Source: Pomphorhynchus laevis
Lineage: Eukaryota > Acanthocephala > Palaeacanthocephala > Echinorhynchida > Pomphorhynchidae
Direction: 5' to 3'
DNA length: 64,000 nt
Assembly: GCA_012934845.2 (NCBI GenBank)
Contig: WNNJ02003078.1
Coordinates: forward strand, 124,001-188,000
Below the pieces are notes generated by a model, which did not search any database, was not told the origin of the DNA, and saw only the letters and a list, made by a program, of their open reading frames with translations. Positions 53,408-64,000 of this stretch are shown one piece after another; position 1 is the stretch's first letter, and every line of letters starts with the position of its first letter. The position numbers and the translations under genes are program-made.

Positions 53408-56280
53408 TCGATCTCGCTCCTAAGCATACTTTTCGTCTTAATCTATTCAATACTCGCTCCATTCTTCATAAAGCTGATATGCTTCTCGATATCTTCGATC
53501 AATTATCTATCGATATTATCTGCATTACCGAATCCTGGCACACTGACTCCAACGATCTTGCTATTCGTCGTCTATGTCGCTCTGGTTGTTCTCTAGTTGA
53601 ATCAGCTCGTCAAATTACATCTCATACATCTACTGCGTCTAACCATGGCGGTATTGTTGCCATTGCTCGTCACCCAATGTCTTTACGTAAAATCAACGTT
53701 AACATCCGTTACACCTCGTTCGAATTACTCATATGCAGATTATCAACGCCTTTCCCTCTGGAACTTGTGATTGTATACCGTCCAGGTTCAGTTGCCCCAT
53801 CACGTATCTTCTTTAACGACCTTGCAGATCTAATGTCTCACTGTTCATTGTCTTATACTCCTTCTTTTGTTCTCGGTGACTTTAACATTCGTCTTGATCG
53901 CCCGTCTGACTCTGACTCTATCACTTTAACTAATCTTTTTTCTGATTTTAACTATAAATTACTTTCAACAAGCCCAACTCATATTCTCGGCGGTGCTCTC
54001 GACATCATTGCTGTTCCTAACTGCTTCAATGACTATACCTCCTTGTCAATTACTGATCCTGGTTTGTCCGATCATTTCCTTGTCACTCTTACTCTTACTC
54101 GTCCCCATCCTCCTTCTCCGCCTTTACCATTATCTACACCTAGTCGACCCTGGAAGCTTCTCGATATCCCTATTCTCTGCACATCCTTACTCAATTCTTC
54201 ACTCTTTTCACTTCCTCTTAACTATCTCTCTCCCGATGATCTCTGCATTCTGTTTTATTCTGAACTTACGTCGATCCTCAATAACCTTCTACCTAGTCGA
54301 CTTCGACGTTCCCAGCGCTTGCGCCATGCTCCCTGGTTCGATTCTGACTGTAGTCTTTCTAAGCGTCGACTCCGTCACTCTTTTCGTATGTATAAACGCT
54401 TTCTTAAACGTTCACCCAACTCACTTCCTCCAAATCTTCGTGATTCCTACTTTTCTCAACGCCGTTCACATCTCATTCTTATACGTACTAAACGTACTCT
54501 CTTTTGGCGAAATCAACTCAAGTCATCTTCCAACTCGAAATCTCATTGGAAAATCTTAAACTCAATTCTTTCACGATCATCTACCCCTTGTAATATAAAT
54601 CCTGATGAATTTTCTTCTTATCTACAAACTAAGCTATCTAATTTACTTTCCCTACTACCCATAGCCCCCTTGTACCCACTCTTATCTTTAAATACTTCCC
54701 TCCCAGAACTATTCCACCTTCTTCCCGTTTCGTCTGATGAAGTTTCTTCGGTTCTGCTGTCATTACCTAATAAAACCTCTCCTTCTGACCCAATTCCCAC
54801 TCACTTACTTAAAAATATCTGCACTTTTATCTTACCCTTCCTAACCACATTGTTCAACTCGTCCATCCGTAGCTGTACATTTCCTTCCATCTGGAAATGC
54901 GCCACTGTTCGTCCTATCATCTAAAAGCAATCTCTCGACTCTTCACTACCATCTTCGTACCGTCCAATCTCACTTCTCCCAACCCTCTCTAAACTCCTTG
55001 AGCGTCTCGTTCTTAAGCAAGTTAATACATATCTCTATTCCTCTAACTTATTTCCTCCCTTCCAAGCCGCTTTTCGCTCTAGTTACTCTACCGAAATTGC
55101 ATGTCTTAAAGTTTATAACGACTTACTCATATCGCGCGATCATAAATTATGTAGTGTCATAGTTTCTCTTGATCTATCGTCTGCTTTTGACATCGTCGAT
55201 CACTCGATTCTTCTCCATCGCCTTCGTCATGATTATGGCTTCTCTTTACCCACTGTATCATGGTTTTCTTCATATCTATCAAACCGTACATTTCGCGTAT
55301 ATTCTAACTCTTCTCTCTCCCATCCTTCGTCCATTCCGTCCGGTGTTCCGCAAGGCTCCGTATTAGGCCCTATACTTTTCTCTCTTCTTCTTGGTGATTT
55401 GTCTTCGATTTCTCATAAATTTAACTTCCATGTTATGCAATATGCTGATGACATTCTCATCTATGCTCATGCACCTGTTTATCGTATTCGCGATCTTAGT
55501 GTTTCTGCTTCCGACTGCCTTGTCTCAATTTCCAATCATCTTTCTTCCCTTCGCCTTTCTCTGAATCCTGATAAATCCAAAATTATGTGGATCCTACCTC
55601 GACGCCTCGGCTTCGAACCTCCCTCCGTATCATTAAATTCTAAAATTCTTCCTATCGTTGATAATCTCGTTTTCCTAGGCTTCCATTTTGACAACCGACT
55701 TTCACTTAAACCTTTCGTTAGAGATAAAGTACGCTCATCTACCTTGATACTCCGCAACCTCCGTCAAGTTCGTAGATTGATCGATTTCCCTTCTTGTATG
55801 ACTCTCATATCATCTCTCCTTTTTTCTAGACTCGATTATTGTCTTAGTCTATTTTCCAACTCACCTAAATCCACTCTTCTTCCCCTACAACGCATCGTCA
55901 ACGCAGCTGTCCGAATTCTCCTCCGTCTTCGTCGTTTTGATCACACATCCTACCATCTTGCTTCTCTCGATTTGCCTACAATTTATTGTCGTGTTCAAAT
56001 TCGTCTTCTTATCGTTGCTTTCCGCCTTGTAACTTTTCATACCCCTTCATTTCTCAACCTTCCTTTTCTTGATAATTCTCGTCCTGTTTACTGCTCCTTG
56101 CGTTCCTGTAATTCCATTCTTTTACATGTCCCAAACTACTCTACCTCATTTGGACTCCGCTCCTTCCTGGTGGCTGCTCCTCTATCGTGGAATCATCTGC
56201 CCATTCATATACGCCAATCAACTTCCCTGCAGTGCTTCAAACGACAAATCCGATCCCATCTGAACAATTTAACTGCTTGA
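53371..56280 (+). pseudogene. L-A copy 2 ORF2, one premature stop
   Basis: Open from MASHLSPLSS to 54924, where CAA of copy 1 has become TAA just after CATVRPII; the same frame continues to 56280. Endonuclease motifs (NTRS, ITESWH, GDFN, SDH) and RT motifs (GVPQGSVLGP, QYADDILIYAH) are all present. The stop separates endonuclease from RT, so this copy should not make a working protein. Confidence 0.88.
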
Positions 56281-56355
56281 CTTTCTCATTTTTGTTTGTG
56301 GACTTGTAAGCGTACAGCTTGTACGCATTTGCCACATTAAATAAATTTGTATTAT

Positions 56356-56586
56356 ATTTATTATTTATTATTACATTTAAATCATTAGAATTAACCTCTT
56401 TCATTAGTATATCATAATAAAGCTTTTTGCATATGAAGACAAAGTTATTACTAGCTTTATCAATAGTTGTTATTATATAGTTATCCTTTAATTTAGTAAG
56501 TTCTTTATACATATCTTTATTAATTTTATCTTTTCTTTTATAATTGTTTGTTATTTTCATTTTATTTTTAATTTTATCAAATATAT
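56356..56586 (-). pseudogene. PLE reverse transcriptase, N-terminal part
   Basis: The minus-strand frame reads YIFDKIKNKMKITNNYK, then NYIITTIDKASNNFVFICKK, the conserved early motif of PLE RTs (a TIDKA-type KADKGN variant). It runs into the L-A tail on one side and the LTR fossil on the other. Confidence 0.75.
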
Positions 56587-58902
56587 ACACCAAAATGTGG
56601 TTTTATTCAACACAATCTATAAAGATAGTTAATGAACAAGAATATTAGTTTCTAAGATCATAACATTCTTCCCAGCTTCAAAAATCTTCATTAACGGTAT
56701 CGCGCTGGCTTTCTTCGGAGACGCGCAGATCTTCGTAGTTGTTCGTTTAAATTTAGCGCAAGCTCATTGACTCTGCTAAAGTTATTCATTTTTTGTGGGT
56801 CCCCACAATCGGAAATAGTGTTGTCAATCGTATTCGGTAAGTCGATGTGCAAATCTTGTTTAGTATCGATCGTATCGTTTAACGCCTGAATATCTTGATT
56901 TTGAGTTGAGTCCATCATTTCGTAATGTTGCATCGGTTGATCAAACGATTGACGTTGCCCTGTTCTTATCTCTCCACTGGGAGCCAGATGCTGTGTCAAT
57001 ACCTTCCATATTCGTCCTGAATCATCTCATATTGTTGAATAGGCAACATTGGAATATAGTAATTCAACTTCATCTACAATAGGATCGTACTTAGAAGACC
57101 TGTTGAATCATTTTACAAGCACCCTGTTAGATGTCAGCCAATCGGGTAAGCTCTGAGTGCTTGATAGTTTTCTTGTAAATGTAAAAAATCGTTGATGTGG
57201 AGTAGCGTTTGTAGCGGTACAGAGAAGCCACGGATTGCTGATAGTGCAGGTGGTAATACTAAAATCAGTGATTCTCACTGATTTTAGGAAACGGGTACGC
57301 ATCGAGAAGAGTAAATCGATTAATGGTACGGGAAAAATCAACTACCAGGCGTTTGCGCTCGTTTAAACGGGATACGATAACTACTTGAGCTCTCCATGAG
57401 GACGTGCTCTCTTCAATTACCCCTTTTAATAACATTCGGTTTATTTCGTTTCGAATAAACAGCTGATCACCCTTATTAAATTGTCTGCTTTTTGTGGTGA
57501 TTGGGTGAACGTTATTACACGTTTCTGAACAACAGTGGCGTTTTAATGTGTCCTACTGATACTGCAAATATTTTTACATCAGGAAGCGGTCCACCGAAAT
57601 TGATAGGTTGCTGTGGGATCGCAAAAATGGCAAATCCAAAATAGCGTTCGTGCACAGATTGGGGAGTACGAAAAATTGAACGTAGTCGTAGCGTTGGGTT
57701 TTGAAAATGAAATTTAGGTGCATTTCCCAATAACCTTATGCGTTGTATTTGCTGCGAGTATAACCTCAATATCCGCCGGAATGATTCTTACTGAAAGAGC
57801 CCGTGCAATGTCAGCATCCAAAAAATTTAGGGAACTTCCTGTATCAATGAGGGCTTCTATCGATAATCCGTTGATCGATAAAGTGGCTTTTAATTGTGAA
57901 TCATTTTTCGTGTTGATCGTTGACAATAAAACGGCGGATGAAGATTCAGTTGGAGGATTTACATACTCGAGCGTGATGGTCGACGTTATGACATTTTCTA
58001 CAGACATCTTTTGCCGGACAATTCAATCTCGAGTGTCTTAAACCTCCACAGAAATAGCATCGTTTTTTGTATTTGACTTCGATAGTACACAGATTCGATT
58101 CGCATATTCAGCTTCCGTAGTTTTATCTTCTCTTTTAGTTTCGGTCTGTAGACATTTTGATTCATGAGAATATCTAACGGATGCGACATTCTCTTGAAAT
58201 TTAGATTCCTCCCGATCTCGGAGATACAGCGCCATGCTTTGCTGTGCAGTACTTAATGACTTGGCGACATTTACTGCTCGTGCCAGGTCTAATTGCTCGA
58301 ACTCGAGTAATCGTTGACGAACGGAATTGGAAGCAAAACCACGAATGAAAGTGTCTCGAACAAAATCTTTTCTTGCTTCCTCGGCAGTTACTGCTTTGAA
58401 ATGACATTCCCTTGAAAGTGAGTGTAGTGACTGTACAAACGAGTCAATATCCACGTTATTTCGTTGAGCTTGAATAGAGTTAACAAATGTTGCGCTAGTA
58501 TTTTATTCTGTGTCTTGATATATAACGACTTCAGTGTCTCCATCGCAGATTCATAGTTGTCGCTGTCTTCGATTAGTTCATACACTCGTGGACCAACATG
58601 CATTATCAAGAGTTTTAATTTGTTATTCCCGCGAGACGTTCTTAAGTAGTATTCGAAATTTCACTTCCAGAGCTTGAATTTCTTTTGACTATCACTGCCC
58701 TCCATCGCTATATCGAATCTTTCGAGCCGGATGTTGTTGACTTGACTAGTTGACTCTGATAAAATCGATTGATCGATCGTTGTGTCTGTCGCAGACGTCG
58801 TTTGTGTTGAATAAATTGTTGTAAACACCAAAATGTGGTTTTATTCAACACAATCTATAAAGATAGTTAATGAACAAGAATATTAGTTTATAAGATTATA
58901 AT
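56587..58902 (-). mobile_element. Gypsy-type LTR retrotransposon fossil, broken
   Basis: Direct repeats of about 78 bp (56587-56664 and 58825-58902) bound it and differ at only a few positions. From the 5' (right) side the parts recognisable are a gag remnant (about 58040-58620) with a CCHC-like knuckle nearby, an aspartic protease region (57714-58007, IDTGSS motif), pieces of RT (about 57100-57500), and a basic C-terminal tail typical of pol (56691-56999). Most of pol is missing and the reading is broken in many places, at least half a dozen. The close similarity of the terminal repeats would suggest a moderate age, yet the body is heavily decayed. Confidence 0.7.
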
Positions 58903-60511
58903 AGTATCCCCTCGTCAAACCAACTCTCTCCAAATCATCAACTGCCAGCTTTCCTATCGTGATCATACCCACTCACTAAACTCGTCCTCCTTTACAGAAA
59001 CGTTTTACTTCTCGCGATCGTTGAGTCATCGTCACCAATAAAACTCCTTCCACCTTATTATCTCCATAAGCACTTCTCGACCAAGATGTCTCAGCCTTCA
59101 GATCCATCCTCTCATCTCTTGTTCCTGCGGATAAAACATTATTTTTCAACGATATCTATCCTGTCGCATTCATCCACCTAAACAAATCTTCTCAATCTAA
59201 TCCTTCTCAGCCCCTCTCCGTAAAATTGTTTTCAAGCATTGCTCTCACACGTCTTCTGTACTCTCCCAACGATTTAAACTCATGTCCTATTCAACCACTC
59301 GAATTTTCCCCGATCGCGCCCCTTTTGAAATCGCTCAACTCTCTTCTGCAAGCATCAAAAAACGCCGTCGCGAGGAAAACGGCGAAACATCTCTCTCCAT
59401 CCGATACATATACGGAAATTTTCAAATTGTCAACAGCCGCCCCAAAATTGGCTGGCGCTCCATCTCCCCTTAGCCTTTTCAACACTAGATCTATTCTAAA
59501 TAAATCCGATATTATCATCAACCTATTTACCAAGCAATCCATCGATATCTTCTGCCTCACCAAATCCTGGTACTCAGCTTCCGACGACCTCTCATTACGC
59601 CGTCTGCACTCTGTATATTGATCAATAGTCGAATACGCCCGCCCCCTCTAATCATACCTTTTAAAATTCTCTAATCATTGCGGCATTTACGCATTCGCAT
59701 GTCACCCCGCATCTCTTCGCAAAATCAGTACCCCTTCCAGTCATTGCTCTTTTGAATTGCCAACTTGTCGTTTTTCTGGCCCGGTCCTTCTAGATCTCGC
59801 CATTGTCCTGGTTCATCAGCTCTTACTCCTTATTCTTTACCGAACTCGCTGACCTCCTTTCACAATGTTCTTTGTCTTCATCCCTTCACTCGTTCTAGGT
59901 GACTTCAACATCCGACTTGACGGCCCCACTTCTACCGATTTTATCTGGTTAATCAACATTCTATTGACTATATAGAATGTTGTCAATAACATTGTAGTCG
60001 TTGACATTCAACGACTACAAGCTCATCACCACTTCCTCCACACATATCCTTGGCGGGTCATTCGAAATCATCGCAGTCACTGATCGTTTTTCAGCCTACA
60101 CCTCACTGTACATTTCCCATCCTGGTCTATCCGATCACTTTCTCGTGACCCTTGATCTCACTTCAAGCCACACACCGCATCAAACACCTACTATTCTACG
60201 TCGCCCTTGTAGAAATCTTGATATCCTTGTTCTTCGCTTCGCCTTACTTAAATCGTCTTTATCTTCTCCCACAATAGTATCATCATCTCCTCATGATCTT
60301 GCCTTTCTTTTCGACTCTGAACTCACATCCACTTTTGATCTTCTCATGCCCTTCAAGTCTCACCGTCACCATCGCTTGCACCGTGCCCCATCGTTTGACA
60401 TCTAATGACTACTCTCAAAGCATCGACTTTGTCATGTTTTTCGAGTCTATCGCCGCTCTCTCAGACGTGATTTCCGCTCGATCACTTTGTCTCTTCGTAA
60501 TTCCTATCTAC
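58903..60511 (+). pseudogene. Old L-A copy, ORF1 end and ORF2 endonuclease remnants
   Basis: This continues the remnant at 49901-50336. ORF1 end: NGETSLSIRYIYGNF and RPKIGWRSISP (59282-59473). ORF2: LFNTRSILNKSD and SIDIFCLTKSWYS (59480-59620), GDFNIRLD near 59900, THILGGSFEIIAVTD, HPGLSDHFLVTLDL (60001-60405), then LRNSY near 60510. Many stops and indels show great age compared with the two young copies. The copy breaks off where a PLE fragment begins. Confidence 0.78.
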
Positions 60512-60679
60512 ATTGATACATTGATGATATATGTATTTAATTCTAATAATTTTTATTCAATTAGTGAACAAATTTATCCAGAAAGCCTTATTCTTAACAA
60601 AACCAATATTGATGATAAAGAAGGTACATATCTAAATATGAACATTAAATTAACATTAACTAAAACTACTATTATTATT
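60512..60679 (+). mobile_element. Penelope-like element fragment around the YIDD box
   Basis: Plus-strand sequence reads FNSNNFYSISEQIYPESL and LNMNIKLTLTKTT, near-identical to residues 200-244 of the PLE RT at 50710 but in the opposite orientation. The right side is cut by the L-C insertion at TTACTAAAACTACTATTA, so the rest probably lies beyond 64000. Confidence 0.75.
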
Positions 60680-60700
60680 ATTATTATCAAGTTCAGACTT

Positions 60701-60712
60701 AGCCATAAGGCT
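60701..60712 (-). promoter_or_regulatory. L-C 3' UTR hairpin
   Basis: AGCC-TTAT-GGCT, 13 bases before the AAT tail; an overlapping GGC-TTAAA-GCC alternative exists. The first hairpin is conserved in the fragment at 49094-49105. Confidence 0.6.
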
Positions 60713-60742
60713 TTAAGCCGATCACACAATACAGAAAAAAGA

Positions 60743-63664
60743 TCAACCAAATGGGTAGGTTAGAAAAGGTGACAAATCAGCCTGGACGTATATCCAACGT
60801 CGAACCCTGTTTTTGAAAGCGAGGAAATTGGTGATGGCAGCGATAGGTTCAGGCAAACTATTCCAAACATCTACTGCCCGTTCAGACAGTCTGTAAAATT
60901 TTCGCAGCTTACCCGGTAATTTTTTAAAAAGCATCTTACAATGGCCTCGCAATCTCGAATTATCTCGAAATCTAACTACACCCAAAGGAAAGCCATCAGC
61001 TGAATGTACAATTTTCCAAAGTGTAATCAGATCAAGAAAAAGATACCGATACCTCACTGATAAAACGTTCAAACATCTTAATCTTGAAATAAAGCTTCCT
61101 TGACAACACATCCGAGAAGCTCGTCTCATTACACTTTCCAAGTTATTCAACTCACTCCTGGTCGTTGGAAAGGTTGCCTGTACACAATACTCAAGATGTG
61201 GTCTTACTAGGGCACAATAAAGTTTGGCGAAGATTTGCGGCGATAATTTTGCAAAAGTCATTTTTATGCAGTATAAGGCACGTATCGCTTTTAACCGCGC
61301 GTGATCACTATTTGCTCTTGTCTTTAGCGATTCGTGAATTATCACTCCCAGGTCGGGATGTTCTGAGACTCGCTTGATTGAGTGTCCATTTATTTTGTAA
61401 TCGAAATGAGTTTTATCTCTACCCAATCTGATCCATACACATTTTGTCGCGTTGAGTATCAAGCCAGTGCTATTACACCAAGTCCCGATACGGTTAAGGT
61501 CACATTGTAAAAATTCACAATCCGCCTCGTTTTGGGTTGTTGCCCATATTTTAACATCGTCAGCAAATGCCAGGTGAGGACACTTTAACCTTAGGAGTAG
61601 GTCATTCAAAAAGATGATAAAGAGAAGTGGACCTAGGACCGTGCCCTGAGGAACACCCGAATGAACACGTCGAGCTGTTGACAAAACTTCATCTAATCGC
61701 ACAACGAATGATCGATCCTCGAGAAATGTCTTAATCCAGTTGCAAATTGTCGTAGGTACACCGTAATGACGTAGTAGTGAATCTAAACCAGCATGTGGAA
61801 CTCTATCAAAGGCCTTAGAGAAATCAAGAAATATTATATCAACTGTAAGACCCGAACTAAGAGCAGCTACCCAATGTTCGCGAGCATTCAACAGATTAGT
61901 TAGGCACGAGCGACCAGGTCGGAAGCCGTGCTGAGAATCATCAAGAATTTGATATAAATTTAGATGTTCACGTATTCTCTTCGCAATGAGTCTCTCCATA
62001 ATTTTAGAAATAACACTGGTAAGACTAATTGGTCTAAAATCTGAACAAGTTAGTGCCAACTGTTTCTTTGGAATAGGTACAACAATTGCCCTTTTCCAAT
62101 CATCAGGAATCCACGAATACTGTAAGCTTCGATGAAATAGAGACGTAAGGCTTGGAGCAATAATGTGCGACAGAGTACGCAAAAGAAAAGGGGATACACC
62201 ATCTGGTCCTGCAGAGCCAAAACTATTTAATTTATGGAGTTCAGACTGAACTTCAATGACATTAATAGGAGATATTGGTAAGTTAGATTGTAAGTTGGGC
62301 GGGTACTGTATCTGGTCAATATTCGATTGCGAGGATGGAGATACTACAAAACTGCTTGCAAGAGCTTCCACAATAGCCTCCTTGTCAACTACATCACCAC
62401 TTTCTAAACGTACACAATTAATCGTAGAAGGTAGGATTCGACGATGTCTAACGTATGCCCAAAAACGTTTAGGTGACCTGTTAATGTCAGAAGCAATACC
62501 CTCTTCAAATGTTTTTCTTTTTGAGCGTTTTAGTTGGTTGCATAGATTGCGAAGAGTTTTGTACTCACGGTGCGTAACAGTGTTACGTTGAGAGATTCGC
62601 CATAATCGATTTCTTTCCTTTATCGTAGTCTCCAACTCATTGTCGAACCACAATGGCGTTGTCGTCTTGTAAGCCCTATTTCTTATTGGTGCAAACGTAT
62701 CCGAAATGGTTATGAGGTTACTGGTCACTAACGATAAATGATCATCAATTGGAAGATCAGCAGATCCGAAGTTCAGCTGATGACTATAGAGTTGGAGATC
62801 TTCCACATTTACTCGATTCCAATTACGCCTTCCGATGCCACTGCACTTAGATCGTCGTTGTAAAGTGTGAGCAATCTGTACTGAAATCACACAATGGTCA
62901 CTGGTTCCTAAAGGAGACTCGAAATCAACTCTGATTACATCTTCAATGCGCTTGGTAAACCCAAGATCTAATATTGTCTCTGGTTGAGACGATATACATG
63001 TTGGCTGATTAATATGTTGGATCAGGAGAAGCTCTGCCAGCAAGAATTCAGCAAGCTCGCAGTTTTCGACATTATAGTAATACCGGTTGTTACTAATCCA
63101 GTTAACTTGAGGAAGATTAAAATCCCCAATAAGGAAGAAATAATTTGAGGAGCAGAATGATCTTAACTGATTTTTCAGAAGATCTAACTGTGTATGAACT
63201 GAGGGTGATCTGTATACGACGCAAATATCTATTGAACAATGAGTATCATTGACGCAGAATGACAATAACTCGAATGAATAGTGATCATCGCACAATTCAG
63301 TAATCTTCGTAATTGATAAGGTGTTTTTAATATAAGCAGCAACACCCCCGCCACGACGACCTGCAACTCTATCTGCTCTCAAAAGTCGATACCCAGAGAT
63401 AGCCATAAGGTCATCATTAATTTGATAATGAAGCCATGACTCAGAAATGCAAAACACGTCAAAATCTTTAAAAGATATAAACTGCTGCACTTCAGACAAT
63501 TGAGCAGGTAAGCTTCTGATATTGGAGTAACCTACCACCAGAGGACATTCATTATTACATATTCTCTCTGAACAATTAGATGGCAACTTCCTTTCCAAAC
63601 ATATATCCACTAGATGTCCAATCATGGCGTTGTAAGGTCTAGAGAAAGATTGATCGATCTCCAT
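60743..63664 (-). CDS. L-C ORF2: AP endonuclease and reverse transcriptase, intact
   Basis: The open frame extends to 63709, but I choose the methionine at 63664 (MEIDQSFSRPYN) because it matches the start seen in L-A, inside an ORF1 RWR motif. Counting from 63709, the endonuclease has YSNIRS (N63), ISESW (E90), VVYRSP (Y166), GDFN (D196, N198), LDLGF (D248) and TSDH (270-272). RT: FRPISLTSVISKIMERL, DSQHGFRPGRSC, FLDFSKAFDRVPH (D629), GVPQGTVLGP (685-694) and FADD (715-718), then LGVIIHESL. The C-terminal YCVQATFPTTRSELNNLES block fits the CR1 group. No stop interrupts about 970 codons, so this copy could be active. Confidence 0.92.
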   Translation of the reverse strand: MEIDQSFSRPYNAMIGHLVDICLERKLPSNCSERICNNECPLVVGYSNIRSLPAQLSEVQQFISFKDFDVFCISESWLHYQINDDLMAISGYRLLRADRVAGRRGGGVAAYIKNTLSITKITELCDDHYSFELLSFCVNDTHCSIDICVVYRSPSVHTQLDLLKNQLRSFCSSNYFFLIGDFNLPQVNWISNNRYYYNVENCELAEFLLAELLLIQHINQPTCISSQPETILDLGFTKRIEDVIRVDFESPLGTSDHCVISVQIAHTLQRRSKCSGIGRRNWNRVNVEDLQLYSHQLNFGSADLPIDDHLSLVTSNLITISDTFAPIRNRAYKTTTPLWFDNELETTIKERNRLWRISQRNTVTHREYKTLRNLCNQLKRSKRKTFEEGIASDINRSPKRFWAYVRHRRILPSTINCVRLESGDVVDKEAIVEALASSFVVSPSSQSNIDQIQYPPNLQSNLPISPINVIEVQSELHKLNSFGSAGPDGVSPFLLRTLSHIIAPSLTSLFHRSLQYSWIPDDWKRAIVVPIPKKQLALTCSDFRPISLTSVISKIMERLIAKRIREHLNLYQILDDSQHGFRPGRSCLTNLLNAREHWVAALSSGLTVDIIFLDFSKAFDRVPHAGLDSLLRHYGVPTTICNWIKTFLEDRSFVVRLDEVLSTARRVHSGVPQGTVLGPLLFIIFLNDLLLRLKCPHLAFADDVKIWATTQNEADCEFLQCDLNRIGTWCNSTGLILNATKCVWIRLGRDKTHFDYKINGHSIKRVSEHPDLGVIIHESLKTRANSDHARLKAIRALYCIKMTFAKLSPQIFAKLYCALVRPHLEYCVQATFPTTRSELNNLESVMRRASRMCCQGSFISRLRCLNVLSVRYRYLFLDLITLWKIVHSADGFPLGVVRFRDNSRLRGHCKMLFKKLPGKLRKFYRLSERAVDVWNSLPEPIAAITNFLAFKNRVRRWIYVQADLSPFLTYPFG

Positions 63665-64000
63665 CGAACTGCAGGACGCCACCTCACAACCCGAAAATTT
63701 CGAATGCACAGATTCGATTCACCGTTTTGCAGCCTGTAATGAAGTTCCGCCTTGATATCCTTCAATTTTTGCCTGTCTTCGAGAGAAAGATCACGTAAAA
63801 TTCGTATTTTGTTACCTTTAAGTCGATAACCACGGTCTAAAAGACACTTTGCTTGCTCTGCCGATCCTAACACAACCTTTAGCAATCGTGATCTATCGTT
63901 TTTCTTACCCAACCTATAGAGCTGCCTTACTAAAATAGACGATGCGACCTCTTCCTCACCTTTTTCGAGCAAATTAGAAAAGAACACACGTAAACCGGCA
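63622..64000 (-). CDS. L-C ORF1, C-terminal part
   Basis: The frame enters from beyond the window. It reads VRQLYRLGKKNDRSRLLKVV, a segment typical of ORF1 proteins of CR1-type elements, then KIRILRDLSLEDRQKLKDIK, NGESNLCIRNFRVVRW and RWRSINLSLDLTTP before the stop at 63622. It overlaps the chosen ORF2 start by 43 bases in a different frame. The same C-terminal layout is present in L-A ORF1. The role is presumably RNA binding in the retrotransposition particle. Confidence 0.82.
   Translation of the reverse strand, partial: AGLRVFFSNLLEKGEEEVASSILVRQLYRLGKKNDRSRLLKVVLGSAEQAKCLLDRGYRLKGNKIRILRDLSLEDRQKLKDIKAELHYRLQNGESNLCIRNFRVVRWRPAVRWRSINLSLDLTTP

Larger units (their letters stand above)
51981..56355 (+). 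mobile_element. CR1-group LINE L-A, copy 2, young full-length
   Basis: It has three 5' tandem units (51981-52040), the same palindrome and ORF layout as copy 1, the 3' hairpin at 56310-56326 and an ATT tail. Nucleotide differences from copy 1 are few (I see roughly one per 100-200 bases in the parts compared). It is inserted in the PLE RT between INNK and the segment before NPTYERS. Confidence 0.9.
50337..56586 (-). mobile_element. Penelope-like retroelement, split by L-A copy 2
   Basis: From the minus-strand 5' side: RT N-terminal part (56356-56586), L-A copy 2 as an insert (51981-56355), RT core (50710-51980) and 3' UTR (50337-50709). Its 5' region is cut by the LTR fossil. Three loci in the window end on the same terminal base pattern (plus strand AATTAAATCAGC), defining the true 3' end. 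Confidence 0.85.
60680..64000 (-). mobile_element. CR1-like LINE L-C, 5' end outside window
   Basis: The minus-strand element ends at an (AAT)n tail at 60670-60687 with a 3' hairpin at 60701-60712. ORF2 is complete and ORF1 is cut by the window end. It is inserted in a PLE fragment. Confidence 0.88.

Overview
The window looks like an AT-rich, repeat-packed stretch of an invertebrate animal genome. I cannot name the phylum. It holds CR1-group LINEs, a Penelope-like element (PLE), a Gypsy-type LTR fossil and a ubiquilin-derived segment, and every long reading frame uses the standard code. No intact single-copy host gene is visible; almost all coding potential belongs to retroelements.

1-49085 is dominated by one family of non-LTR retrotransposon, here called family Z (copies E1-E13 plus truncated copies R-A, R-B, R-C and E8). 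Its product of about 1000 residues has an N-terminal cysteine cluster resembling a tesmin/TSO1 CXC domain, a reverse transcriptase (DA.NAFN, GFTQGDPLAM, YADD), and a C-terminal CCHC knuckle followed by a restriction-like (PD-(D/E)XK) endonuclease. Copies lie end to end: a plus-strand array (1-35640), a minus-strand array (35641-45500) and one more plus copy (45530-49085). Each typically ends in a 3' stem-loop around CCC-ATTTGC-GGG, then an A-run and an (ATT)n stretch, where the next copy begins. Only E12 (42234-45254, minus) has an intact 1006-codon frame.

Inside E5 sits a different retrocopy (11453-14926, minus): the RT and endonuclease of a second restriction-like-endonuclease family run in frame into a ubiquilin-like tail (STI1 region and UBA domain, no N-terminal ubiquitin-like domain). 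A 9-bp direct repeat flanks it. This chimera is the most unusual object here.

CR1-group LINEs are nested among the Z copies. L-A has two nearly identical young copies (21321-25745 and 51981-56355) and an old one (49900-50336, resumed at 58903-60511). L-B is an antisense relative (25746-26945 plus 21166-21285) split by L-A copy 1, all inside E6. L-C (60680-64000, minus) is a second CR1-like family with an intact ORF2. A PLE (50337-56586, minus) is split by L-A copy 2 and has dropped short 3' fragments into E2 and E5. A broken Gypsy-type LTR fossil (56587-58902) lies at the PLE's 5' end.

The layers give a relative history: Z arrays first, then L-B into E6, L-A into L-B, PLE into old L-A, L-A into PLE, and L-C into another PLE remnant. 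A segmental duplication (9849-11090 and 17437-19024) shows DNA-level rearrangement as well.
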